Position numbers and translations under genes: made by a program. A stretch of DNA of 64,000 nucleotides. It comes from Pleurocapsales cyanobacterium LEGE 06147. GTDB lineage: Bacteria > Cyanobacteriota > Cyanobacteriia > Cyanobacteriales > Xenococcaceae. The notes beneath the pieces are model-generated. The model worked only from the letters and a program-made list of their open reading frames with translations, did not search any database and had not been told where the DNA came from. This document shows, piece after piece, positions 1 through 8,279 of the stretch. The stretch lies in NCBI GenBank assembly GCA_015207585.1, contig JADEWQ010000015.1, forward strand, positions 1-64,000. The letters are read 5' to 3'. The first letter of the stretch is position 1, and every line of letters starts with the position of its first letter.

Positions 1-195
1 GAATGTGCCATGACGCAAGAGCGCGAGCGCACTTTAATCTGTTTCCTTTTTTAGTTTAAAATGCCCTTGATGCTTCTATTTCTATATACTTGACAATTTG
101 TACATTTTCTTAACTTGTCACCAATGGCTAATAGCTAATAGCTTTTTTTGTGTAATTAATTCTGTCTAAGTACTTATATATTTCTCGATTAGTCT

Positions 196-438
196 TTACT
201 TGCCTACGTCTATAAGATTTTGCTCTTCAGTTTCAGCCATTTTCTTTCTCAAACTGAGCGGTCTCATGTCAGTCCACACTTCTTTTATATATTCTAAGCA
301 TTCTTGTTTTAAACCACTTTTGCCTGCGTCCCTCCAGCCTAGAGGATTTTCTTTATCGGCAAGCCAAATAGAATACTGTTCTTCGTGGTTGACTACAACT
401 TTGTAAATTCTATTGTCTTCTTTGTCGTCTCGATACAT
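196..438 (-). CDS. MbtH-like protein
   Basis: This 80-residue protein is an MbtH-like chaperone, a small partner that binds NRPS adenylation domains and supports their folding or activity. The family signature is visible: N-x-E-x-Q-Y-S-I-W near residue 17, then P-x-G-W-R, and the diagnostic [10 protein letters not shown] near residues 55-64. The ATG is preceded by a strong ribosome binding site (CAGGAGACAAC). It is the last gene of the NRPS/PKS operon, about 75 bp downstream of a small unknown gene. Its presence suggests that at least one A domain of this cluster depends on MbtH; which one cannot be read from sequence. Confidence 0.95.
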   Translation of the reverse strand: MYRDDKEDNRIYKVVVNHEEQYSIWLADKENPLGWRDAGKSGLKQECLEYIKEVWTDMRPLSLRKKMAETEEQNLIDVGK

Positions 439-513
439 AGTTGTCTCCTGTTTATTAATTAATTGTGATTTATATTGTTTAAGAGTTTAGGGGGTCTAAT
501 TTTCAAAAAATAA

Positions 514-858
514 TTACGCTACAGATGGATTTACTTCCTCAATCGGTTCGAGATGTCCTTTGCCTGCTAAAGTTTTTAGATCGATATCAGCAATACACCG
601 AACTTTTACATAATTTAGTGTTAAACTGCCGACTAAATGAACTTCTCCTTGTTGCTGTTCAAAGTCAACCTCATTAAAATTAGAAGCTTCAGGATCTAGC
701 TTTACTCCTAATTCAGTACCGCCTTGAGTGTCAGTAAATTTAATATGAACATAGCCGCGATCGATACTTTCTTTTAAGGCTGTAACTGTTTTGTTTGGTC
801 TTAAACTTGCTTCAACTGGATGATTTCCTTGAGATAATCTTTGTACTAGTTCGTTCAT
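514..858 (-). CDS. Small hypothetical protein in NRPS operon (114 aa)
   Basis: I do not recognise this family. The reading frame is open up to a TTG at 894, but I start it at the ATG at 858, which has AGAGAAG-type purines just upstream and gives a protein beginning MNELVQRLSQGNHPVE. The product is soluble-looking, acidic, without signal peptide or membrane segment, and appears beta-rich in its second half (alternating hydrophobic residues around V-H-L-V-G-S-L-T-L-N-Y-V-K-V-R). It lies 44 bp downstream of another unknown small gene and upstream of mbtH in the same direction, so it is probably co-transcribed with the biosynthetic genes. Function unknown. Confidence 0.7.
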   Translation of the reverse strand: MNELVQRLSQGNHPVEASLRPNKTVTALKESIDRGYVHIKFTDTQGGTELGVKLDPEASNFNEVDFEQQQGEVHLVGSLTLNYVKVRCIADIDLKTLAGKGHLEPIEEVNPSVA

Positions 859-902
859 GAAATTTTCTTTTCTTCTCTTAGTAGTTGTTATCAATTTACT
901 AT

Positions 903-1238
903 TTAATACTCAACTTTTTCTCGATTTGTTGATGCTTTAACATCAACAGTTTTATAGTTAGGAATCTCAAATAAAAGAGTATTGATACAAAAATCTTTCC
1001 ATTCAGGTGTTACTTTATCAAAAATAATATTTTCATCTTGAAAAATGCCATCTGTAACTACGTAGTTTTCTTGTAAATAAAGAAAATCATCTTCTGTCAG
1101 TATGCGATTAACTTCTACTTCTTTACCATCAATTTCTTGTTTTTCTTTTCTAGTATTTTTGCTGTTTTCAGTCCAGTTTTTAAATTGACGTAGCTGTTGA
1201 ATTGGATAAGCTTTGCAGTATTTTCCCATTGTTGCCAT
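903..1238 (-). CDS. Small hypothetical protein in NRPS operon (111 aa)
   Basis: I do not recognise this family. The start ATG follows a good ribosome binding site (AAGAGGTTTAATT). The product has a basic, Q/K-rich first third (GKYCKAYPIQQLRQF) and an acidic, aromatic C-terminal part (TPEWKDFCINTLLFEIP), with no signal peptide or transmembrane helix. It sits 44 bp after the aminotransferase gene and 44 bp before the next small gene, so it looks like a genuine operon member. It does not resemble a carrier protein (no GxDS motif) or a typical precursor peptide. A small accessory or tailoring role is possible but is only inferred from position. Confidence 0.65.
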   Translation of the reverse strand: MATMGKYCKAYPIQQLRQFKNWTENSKNTRKEKQEIDGKEVEVNRILTEDDFLYLQENYVVTDGIFQDENIIFDKVTPEWKDFCINTLLFEIPNYKTVDVKASTNREKVEY

Positions 1239-1282
1239 AATTAAACCTCTTGAATAAAAAAAATTACTAAATTCTGAAAATA

Positions 1283-2731
1283 CTAAGATAAAAATTCGCC
1301 TTCTCGCAGTTCAGAAATACTCTCTCGAACAGCTTGAAGAATGTAATTAAGAGCTTCTTCTGTATGGGCTGTAGATAAAAAGCCACCGTTGCCTCTAAGC
1401 ATAACTCCTTTAAATAAAAGATGATAGTAAAGTAGAGCAAAAACTAGCGATAATTCCGAGTATTCTTCATCATCTTCTTCATAATCATTATCTAAAGAAA
1501 CCGGACCAAAAACTGAACCAAAATTGGTCATATAGAGCGGTAATTGTTCTCTTTCAAAGTAAGCATTAAGTGCATCTATAAATTTAGATGTACGCTCATT
1601 TAATTCTTGTTGCAAAGTAGCCCCTTGCGTTTTTAAATGTTCGAGTACAGCTTTAGCTGAAGCTATGGCTAAAGGATGTTTGCAATAAGTTCCAGCAAAA
1701 AAGGTAGTTATTACTTGAGGAGATGATAAGTCCCCATAATTCCACATTCCACCATCGATCGCATCTAAATATTCAGCTTTACCCGCAATAATTCCAATAG
1801 GTAAACCACCACCGACAATTTTGCCATAAGTAACAATGTCTGCTTCTATTTCAAACCAAGCTTGTGCGCCACCTGGATGAATGCGAAACCCCGTTACCAT
1901 TTCATCAAAAATTAAAGCAATTTTTGAGTCTTTAGTTATTTGTCTTAATTGCTGGAGAAAAGCTTTTGGTTGTAAATTAAGCTGGCTTGTTTGCACTGGT
2001 TCAACTAATACAGCAGCTAGTTCTTGACGGTACTCTTTGATTAATTGTAAAGCGCGATCGCTACCATATTCTAAAACTAAAATATCTTGCAGATAATTGG
2101 AAGGTGTTCCTGGAGAAATTGCTACTGTTTGTAATTGATTATCTATTGTTTTAGCTTTGCCAAGAGTACCATCAAAATGACCGTGATAGGAGTTAGAAAA
2201 TATAACAATTTTATTGCGTCCTGTCACAGTTCTTGCCAAGCGAATTGCTGTCATTACAGCTTCGGTTCCAGTATTGCTAAAGGCTACTCTTTTTGTTCGT
2301 GTAAGTTCGCTAATTAAGTTCGCAACTTCTCCAATAAATTCTGGTTGAGAACCAAGTTGTATTCCTTTATTTAATTGTTCTAAAATAGCTTCTTTAATAA
2401 AAGGAGGATTATGACCGAAAAGATTAACGCCAAATCCCATTACTAGGTCTATATATTCATTGCCATCAATATCTCTTATTTTTGAACCGAAAGATTGTTG
2501 AGTAACCAAAGGATAAAATAATTCTTTGAGAGGTAGGTGGAAATCAATAAAAGTTTTATTGTCTGCTAAAACCGAACGATTAGCTTGAGCTAATTCTTTA
2601 GATTTTTGGTTTTTTTTGTTATAGCGAATAATAAAGTCTGTTAAATATTTTTGTTGACGACGAGTTAAATTTATTTGTGAGAAAATTGTTGTGAGATTTT
2701 CTAAGTTTGTTAGGGGAGTGATTGCCATCAT
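1283..2731 (-). CDS. Class III PLP aminotransferase (GSAM/McyE-AMT-like), stand-alone
   Basis: This 482-residue PLP enzyme belongs to the class III aminotransferases, of the type found as AMT domains in microcystin/mycosubtilin-like PKS-NRPS or as a stand-alone enzyme acting on a reductively released aldehyde (MxcL of myxochelin). Visible motifs are FSNTGTEAVMTAIRLAR (phosphate binding), SYHGHFDG, the cofactor Asp in IFDEMVTGF, and the Schiff-base Lys in TYGKIVGGGLPIG. An unusual acidic stretch (DNDYEEDDEEYSE) lies near residue 415. It follows the methyltransferase gene near the operon's 3' end. Two roles are plausible: amination of a beta-keto thioester on the PKS ACP, or transamination of the terminal aldehyde made by the reductase domain at 3750-8207. 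The PKS has a KR, which favours the second. Confidence 0.85.
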   Translation of the reverse strand: MMAITPLTNLENLTTIFSQINLTRRQQKYLTDFIIRYNKKNQKSKELAQANRSVLADNKTFIDFHLPLKELFYPLVTQQSFGSKIRDIDGNEYIDLVMGFGVNLFGHNPPFIKEAILEQLNKGIQLGSQPEFIGEVANLISELTRTKRVAFSNTGTEAVMTAIRLARTVTGRNKIVIFSNSYHGHFDGTLGKAKTIDNQLQTVAISPGTPSNYLQDILVLEYGSDRALQLIKEYRQELAAVLVEPVQTSQLNLQPKAFLQQLRQITKDSKIALIFDEMVTGFRIHPGGAQAWFEIEADIVTYGKIVGGGLPIGIIAGKAEYLDAIDGGMWNYGDLSSPQVITTFFAGTYCKHPLAIASAKAVLEHLKTQGATLQQELNERTSKFIDALNAYFEREQLPLYMTNFGSVFGPVSLDNDYEEDDEEYSELSLVFALLYYHLLFKGVMLRGNGGFLSTAHTEEALNYILQAVRESISELREGEFLS

Positions 2732-2768
2732 GTTTTTAGTTTTTAGATGAAGGTTTATGGCAGAAGAT

Positions 2769-2801
2769 TATCCACAGATGCACGCAGATAAACACAGATA
2801 A
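2769..2801. repeat. Dispersed repeat of the ATCCACAGATG...ACACAGATAA type
   Basis: The 94-bp gap between the aminotransferase and methyltransferase genes carries an imperfectly repeated run (cacagatg / cacgcagata / cacagataa). I know this as a dispersed cyanobacterial intergenic repeat. No coding or obvious terminator role is seen. Confidence 0.4.
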
Positions 2802-2825
2802 TTTAGTAGATTAGCATTGTATCTT

Positions 2826-3575
2826 TTATATTTTTTGACAAACAAAGTAAACTATTTTTGCTTCTTCTGGGGGGTCTGAAATATCTTCTTGGTTGTAATA
2901 ATTAATGTCTGTAAATCCGACATTTTGTAGAGCAGAAAGTACTTCTTCGAGATAATATCCTTTGACTGGCCAAGTAGTATCAAATCGCTTCCAGTTGCGA
3001 TCGGTTAATTCAAAAACAGTAATATAGATATCGCCTATTTTTTCTTCCGGATTGTAGATACGTTTTAATGCCCAAGCATATTCATCTTGCACATCTCCAA
3101 GTAAAGAATTATGCCAACTCGATCGATATCGTCGATCCAGACTTAGATCGAACATGAATAAGCCATTTGGTAGCAATGCTGCATAGACATTTTGAAATAC
3201 GCGAGTTAATTCTTCCAGTTCGATTATATGATTCAGACCATAATCGGTAGATATAACTCCATTAAAAGAAGCTGGTAGTTTAAAGTAACGGGCATCATCT
3301 AAAATAAACTTACTCTGAGAAGCATTATCGCGAGCATAACGTAATAATTGTGCTGAACTATCAACTCCAGTAACTTGATATCCTTTATCCTGTAACTTTT
3401 TGGCTAAATGTCCCGCACCGCAACAAAGATCGAGAATAGAGGCTGGTTGAGGAAGATGCTTGAGTAATAATTTCTCGATATCGGGAAATAGGGTTTCGCT
3501 AACTTCTGGACCCCAAGATTCGTTAATTATGCGGGCAAAAGCATCATAGGCGGAATAAGTAGGAGATGAAACCAT
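2826..3575 (-). CDS. Class I SAM-dependent methyltransferase
   Basis: The 249-residue product is a Rossmann-fold SAM methyltransferase. Motif I is clear (LDLCCGAGHLAKKL, residues about 46-60), followed by the acidic ribose-binding end of strand 2 (VTGVDSS) and the motif II region (ILDDARYF). No signal or membrane segment is present. It lies 174 bp downstream of the terminal NRPS gene and 94 bp upstream of the aminotransferase, in the same direction, so it probably tailors the peptide (N-, O- or C-methylation). The position of the methyl group cannot be deduced. The ATG has a weak ribosome binding site, and the gap upstream contains a CTTTGCGTCTTTGCGTG-type dispersed repeat. Confidence 0.85.
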   Translation of the reverse strand: MVSSPTYSAYDAFARIINESWGPEVSETLFPDIEKLLLKHLPQPASILDLCCGAGHLAKKLQDKGYQVTGVDSSAQLLRYARDNASQSKFILDDARYFKLPASFNGVISTDYGLNHIIELEELTRVFQNVYAALLPNGLFMFDLSLDRRYRSSWHNSLLGDVQDEYAWALKRIYNPEEKIGDIYITVFELTDRNWKRFDTTWPVKGYYLEEVLSALQNVGFTDINYYNQEDISDPPEEAKIVYFVCQKI

Positions 3576-3659
3576 AATTATTGCTTTTTAAGTAATTTTT
3601 TCGTTAATTTCGCTGGTCTAATATAAAATTCGCTTGATTTCTTCCCATAAAACCTTTGT

Positions 3660-3698
3660 ATTTTTCTTTGCGTTCTTTGCGTCTTTGCGTGAGGCAAA
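3660..3698. repeat. CTTTGCGT-type tandem repeat
   Basis: A short tandem array of TTTGCGT units (tttctttgcgttctttgcg, then tctttgcgtgagg) lies in the 174-bp spacer between the terminal NRPS and the methyltransferase. This is a dispersed repeat type common in cyanobacterial spacers. No promoter is evident. Confidence 0.5.
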
Positions 3699-3749
3699 AT
3701 TAATTTTTAAAATTACACTTTTGAGTTCAATTTGGTATTATGAACCGAT

Positions 3750-6700
3750 TTAACGAATTTTCAAAAAACCATTGCCAATAAGATAGGCAAAATAAGCACT
3801 CAATAATTGGTGATCGCAAGGTGGACAAATAATAGAAGTTTCGGCTAATCCAGTCATCGTGTTTTGATCGTCTAATTTCTGGTTAATTGATTCTTCTGTA
3901 TTGGTGTTGGCTGTTTGGCTTTCAGCAAAAGTACTCATGAGTGGGAACAAAGCATTATCGGGCGATTTCTCTACTGCGGTTAGTAGCTGTTTGCGCCACT
4001 GTTGATAGTCAATTTGCCGGAGTGGATAACCCAAGGAAATAACTGAGTTAACTACTTCTTTCCAAGGAGTGGGTTGGGGATTAAAGATATGAAAAGTTTT
4101 GCCTAATAATTCTGGTTGACTGGATAAATGAACGATCGCGCCTACGGCATAATCTACAGGGGTTAAGTTCACCAGCGAGTCATCTTGGGGAACGCTACCG
4201 AGTTGAATACAGCCACGAATCATTCTAAAAGTGTGATCGTCAGGGTTACACACACCTGTTTGGCTATGTCCTGAAATACGTCCCGGTCTATATATAGATA
4301 CAGGTATACCGCGATCGCGGGCGATGGTAACTAATTTTTCTGCTACCCATTTACTTTGGGTGTAACCACTCTCGATATTTTCGCTAATATCTATCGGAGT
4401 ATCTTCTTTAACTGTTTCTAATTTAGGATCGGCAGCACCAACAACGCCAATGGTAGAAATAAAGTGTACTGGTTTAACTCGAATAGCCGCTAGTCTTAAA
4501 ACTTCTTGAGTTCCTAAAACATTGGCTGCTTTTAGCTGGGAGTAAGGATAGGTAAAATTAACCCACGCACCGTTATGATAGATAACATCAACAACAGAGG
4601 CAATTTCTTCAAAGCGATTTGTTGATAGTCCGAGAAGTGGTTGAGATAGATCGCCAATGATAGGAATTATCCTTTGGTGGAAACTTTCATCCCAGAGTAA
4701 ATAGGATTTTAATTTATTTTCTAGCCGTTTCTGAGCCAGAGTAGTATTTTCGGCGCGAATTAAACAATAAATGTCTGCTGAGGTTTGTTGTAGGAGTTTA
4801 TTCAGTAAAAAAGCTCCCAAAAAACCTGTCGCACCAGTTAGTAAAATAGCGTTGGGTATAGTCGCAATATTGAGAGAACGATCGCTGGGAACAATATTGG
4901 CATCTAAGACTACTTCTGAGTGAAGATCGAGCGTAGTCTCCCTTGTCTCCCAATCTTTTAATCTCTCTGCTAAATCGGCAATAGTAGGTGCATCAAATAA
5001 ATCTTTAAGGGGTAATTCAACTTTAAAAGCATTCCTGACCTTTGCCAGCAGTTGCGTAATTAAAAGAGAATGTCCGCCTAACTCAAAGAAATCGTCGTGA
5101 ATGCCAATCTTTTCTAAACCTAATACTTCAGTCCAAATTTTGGCTAACTGTTGCTCTAAAGGCGATCGCGGTGCAATATAAAGTTGTTCTAATTCGGGGC
5201 GAGTTTGTTCTGGAGTTGGTAAAGCTTGATAGTCAACTTTGCCATTAGCCGTTAGGGGTAATGCTTTTAGAGTAACAAAAGCCGAAGGAATCATATATTC
5301 GGGAAACTGAGTCAAACAAAAACTTCGTAATTCCTTAGCGATCGCTGTTTCCTGATTTCGATGGAGAAGACGAAACTGAGGATCGGTAATTATATAAGCG
5401 ATTAAACGTTTGTTATCTAGGGATTCTTCCTTAGCAATAACTACTGCTGACTGGACACCAGAATGCTGCTGTAGTTTAGTTTCGATTTCCCCCAATTCAA
5501 TGCGAAAACCTCTTATTTTAACTTGGCGATCGATTCTACCTAAAAACTCAATATTGCCATCTGGTAAATAACGTACGCGATCGCCTGTTTTGTAAAGAAA
5601 AGGCAGAAGGTGCTTATTATCCGAAGTAAGCTGTTCGATGAAAGGATTTTTGATAAACTTTTCTTTAGTTAATTCCGGACGATTGAGATAACCTCGACTA
5701 ACTTGTACGCCACCGATGTATAATTCCCCTGGTACGCCTATGGGTATGGGTTGTAATTGTTCGTCTAGTACGTAAACCTGGGTATTCGGTAAAGGTTTTC
5801 CGATAGGAACTGTCGGGGTAATTTTCTGATTTGAATAAAAAATATTCTCCCCATCTCCCAGTCTCCTTGTCTCCCTGTCAACCTTTACCATCTCATGATG
5901 ATGCAACACCGATTTGCGATCGCTTTCTGGTTCAATTTGATAAGTTAAAACTCCCACCGTTGTTTCTGTGGGACCATAATGATTGACGATCTGACAATCA
6001 TTTTTCTGTTGTTTAATTTTGGCAATTAATTCCCAATTACTGGCTTCTCCGCCTAAAATTAGCTGTTTTCGAGGCAAAAAATCTCCTTGGGGAGATGAGG
6101 CTAACAGGGCAGACAGATGAGAGGGAACAATTTTGAGATAATCTATGGAATAGCGTTGACAATAATTGGTAAGTGCTTGAGGATCGGAAGCTGTTTCTTG
6201 GGAGATGATATGCAGGCATCCCCCCGTACACAAGGCGGGAAAGATCGCGGTATTGCCTAAATCTGCTGCAAAAGTAGACACAGTGGCAAAGCTAGCACCT
6301 GTAGATAGGTTTAATCGCTCTACAATTGAGTACAGGTAGTTAACTAATTGCCCGTGTTCGATCGCGACGGCTTTGGGTGTACCCGTAGAACCAGATGTAT
6401 AGATGGCATAGACTAGATTGTCAGGTTGTACGGTGGTTTGAAGATTTTCTAGGTTTTCTCGGGCGATAGTTTCCCAATCTGTATCTAAGCAAATTACGCA
6501 TTCGGTGTTGGCAGGAATTTTAGATAATAGGGTTTGCTGTGTGAGAAGAATAGAGACATTAGCATCTTGTAAACGAAAAGCTAATCCTTCTGTAGGTAAA
6601 GCCGGATCGAGAGGTAAATAAGCTGCACCGGCTTTAAGAATACCTAATAGTCCAATAATAGTATCGAGCGATCGCTCTGTATATAAACCGACTAGAGTTT

Positions 6701-8207
6701 CTGGTTTCACTCCTGTTTGTTTTAAATAGTTAGCTAGTCGATTGGCTTTTTGATTTAATTGGCTATAAGTTAATTTCTCTGATTCAAAAACTACAGCAAT
6801 CTCATTGGGTGTTTTATTTACTTGGATTTCAAATAACTGATGAATACATTTATCTTTAGGATAGTTAGCTCTATTGTTGTTAAATTCTACTAATAACTGA
6901 TGGCGTTGCTGGCGATCGAGAATGGTTAATTCTCCTACTGTCGCTTCTGGATTAGCAATAATACTTTCGACTAAGGTTTGAAATTGTGTTGCTAATCTGG
7001 CAATACTGTCTGAAGAGAATCTATTGGTGTCGTAGTGAAAATCTGTAATTAGAGAATCTTGCTGCTGCCAACAAGCAAGTTTAATTTTGAAATTTTCTAA
7101 GCAAACATCTTTTCTATAAAGAGAGAAAGATACCCCATCAGCATCATATTTAGTGGGGAATTTCTCAAATTCAAAACCGATGGGTAATTCAGGTGTTTCT
7201 GAATTAATATCTTCTCCGAGATAATATTCTTGATATTGTTCTGCTTGGTATAAATTTTTTTCTAGATTAGATAAAATTTCTCTAAAAGTAAATTGTTTGG
7301 CAATAGTACAAGTTACAGGTAAGAAATTAGCTAATAATCCGAAAGTATTTTCTAGTTCTTCGTATTTTCTGCCAGTAAATAAATTAGCGATCGCGATCGT
7401 CGATTTATTGGTTAATTTCCAGATTAATATATACCAGCAAGCAAAAATGAAAGTAGAAAAATTAGTATTATATTTAGCGATCGCCCAATTAATTTGCTTA
7501 AATAATTGATTATCTATTTTAGAGGAATATAAACTTAATTCTAGTTCTCTATTTTGATAACAACTTAACTCGCCAGGCAAAATTAAAGATTGTTGTTTTA
7601 ATTGCTGCTGTTGCCAATATTCTCGTCCATTTTCTGCATCTTCTGTTAATAATTCATTTTGCCATTCTGAGAATTGAATATACTGGATTGGTTCTTCTAA
7701 AAAATCTTTTCCTTGCAGACAAAGAGAATAACTTTGACTAATTTCTAGAATTAAATTATTTATTGTCTGACTATCGGCACATAAAGTAGGTAAAGTAAGT
7801 ATTAAAATATGGAAACTGCGACTAAAAGGTACTAACAGTAGATGTAAAAGACAATCTCGTTCTAAATTAGAACTACAAGATCTTTCCGCTGCAAATAATT
7901 CGCTAAATTTTTGTTTTTGTTCTGATTTGTTAAGCTCGCTTAAATCAATCGTTTTCCATAAAGGTTGGCTAGTCTCAGCTATAACCTGAAAAGGAATAGT
8001 TATTGCCGAACTACGATGAAAATTTGTGCGGAGAATTTCTTGGCGATCGCTAATTTTTTGAATTGCCTCTTTTAAAATGTTTAAGTCAACTATTCCTTCG
8101 ACCAAAATTGCAGCTTGAGCTAAATAAATACTGCTATTTTGTTGTAATAACCAAAGTCGTTTTTGTTGAGGAGATAATTGAAATCCTTGTAAAGTTTCTG
8201 TTTTCAT
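3750..8207 (-). CDS. Terminal NRPS: interface-like C*-A(Asp)-PCP-thioester reductase
   Basis: The 1485-residue synthetase closes the assembly line. Residues about 1-440 form a condensation-superfamily domain whose HHxxxDG motif is replaced by LPTLCAD near residue 140, so it is not a normal catalyst. The A domain (about 470-960) has specificity residues I read as D-L-T-K-I-G-H-V-G, close to the known Asp code. The PCP serine is in LGGHSLLIT (about 1046). The end is an SDR-type thioester reductase with GATGFLG near 1125 and a YTQSK (YxxxK) motif near 1287, predicting release as aldehyde or alcohol; no thioesterase is present. A GAGAC/GGGAGA-type repeat insert is translated near 5842-5882. Upstream is the protein carrying the beta-hydroxylase, which fits hydroxylation of this Asp. 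Confidence 0.93.
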   Translation of the reverse strand: MKTETLQGFQLSPQQKRLWLLQQNSSIYLAQAAILVEGIVDLNILKEAIQKISDRQEILRTNFHRSSAITIPFQVIAETSQPLWKTIDLSELNKSEQKQKFSELFAAERSCSSNLERDCLLHLLLVPFSRSFHILILTLPTLCADSQTINNLILEISQSYSLCLQGKDFLEEPIQYIQFSEWQNELLTEDAENGREYWQQQQLKQQSLILPGELSCYQNRELELSLYSSKIDNQLFKQINWAIAKYNTNFSTFIFACWYILIWKLTNKSTIAIANLFTGRKYEELENTFGLLANFLPVTCTIAKQFTFREILSNLEKNLYQAEQYQEYYLGEDINSETPELPIGFEFEKFPTKYDADGVSFSLYRKDVCLENFKIKLACWQQQDSLITDFHYDTNRFSSDSIARLATQFQTLVESIIANPEATVGELTILDRQQRHQLLVEFNNNRANYPKDKCIHQLFEIQVNKTPNEIAVVFESEKLTYSQLNQKANRLANYLKQTGVKPETLVGLYTERSLDTIIGLLGILKAGAAYLPLDPALPTEGLAFRLQDANVSILLTQQTLLSKIPANTECVICLDTDWETIARENLENLQTTVQPDNLVYAIYTSGSTGTPKAVAIEHGQLVNYLYSIVERLNLSTGASFATVSTFAADLGNTAIFPALCTGGCLHIISQETASDPQALTNYCQRYSIDYLKIVPSHLSALLASSPQGDFLPRKQLILGGEASNWELIAKIKQQKNDCQIVNHYGPTETTVGVLTYQIEPESDRKSVLHHHEMVKVDRETRRLGDGENIFYSNQKITPTVPIGKPLPNTQVYVLDEQLQPIPIGVPGELYIGGVQVSRGYLNRPELTKEKFIKNPFIEQLTSDNKHLLPFLYKTGDRVRYLPDGNIEFLGRIDRQVKIRGFRIELGEIETKLQQHSGVQSAVVIAKEESLDNKRLIAYIITDPQFRLLHRNQETAIAKELRSFCLTQFPEYMIPSAFVTLKALPLTANGKVDYQALPTPEQTRPELEQLYIAPRSPLEQQLAKIWTEVLGLEKIGIHDDFFELGGHSLLITQLLAKVRNAFKVELPLKDLFDAPTIADLAERLKDWETRETTLDLHSEVVLDANIVPSDRSLNIATIPNAILLTGATGFLGAFLLNKLLQQTSADIYCLIRAENTTLAQKRLENKLKSYLLWDESFHQRIIPIIGDLSQPLLGLSTNRFEEIASVVDVIYHNGAWVNFTYPYSQLKAANVLGTQEVLRLAAIRVKPVHFISTIGVVGAADPKLETVKEDTPIDISENIESGYTQSKWVAEKLVTIARDRGIPVSIYRPGRISGHSQTGVCNPDDHTFRMIRGCIQLGSVPQDDSLVNLTPVDYAVGAIVHLSSQPELLGKTFHIFNPQPTPWKEVVNSVISLGYPLRQIDYQQWRKQLLTAVEKSPDNALFPLMSTFAESQTANTNTEESINQKLDDQNTMTGLAETSIICPPCDHQLLSAYFAYLIGNGFLKIR
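5842..5882. repeat. In-frame GGGAGACAAGGAGAC-type repeat inside the NRPS A domain
   Basis: Plus-strand text (ctccccatctcccagtctcc, then ttgtctccctgtc) is a dispersed GGGAGA/GGAGAC repeat. It is translated within the A domain as a charged insertion (VKVDRETRRLGDGEN) between the Y-G-P-T-E-T-T motif and the V-P-I-G-K-P motif. The paralogous Asp-activating A domain at 18367-23055 lacks this insert. Confidence 0.6.
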
Positions 8208-8249
8208 TTCTTTATCGATCGTCTGTTATTGATGTATATATAATTCTTG

Positions 8250-8279
8250 TGTAGGGGCGATTCGCGAATCGCCCCTACA
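8250..8279. repeat. Perfect 30-bp palindrome between NRPS genes
   Basis: The half-site TGTAGGGGCGATTCG (8250-8264) is followed directly by its exact reverse complement (8265-8279). The minus-strand TAG stop codon of the hydroxylase-bearing NRPS (8275-8277) lies inside it, so the last codons and stop of that gene are provided by the element. The motif GTAGGGGCGATTCGCGAATC is a dispersed cyanobacterial palindrome. In the transcript it would form a strong hairpin between two essential operon genes. Confidence 0.9.

Noticed and set aside
859-894. Upstream extension of the 514-858 gene to a TTG at 894
   Set aside because: The ATG at 858 has a purine-rich ribosome binding site. The 12 extra residues are a low-complexity basic stretch encoded by the probable leader.
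7297-7509. Antisense frames within the NRPS genes and other large genes
   Set aside because: They are shadows of strongly supported domains on the opposite strand and show no family likeness.
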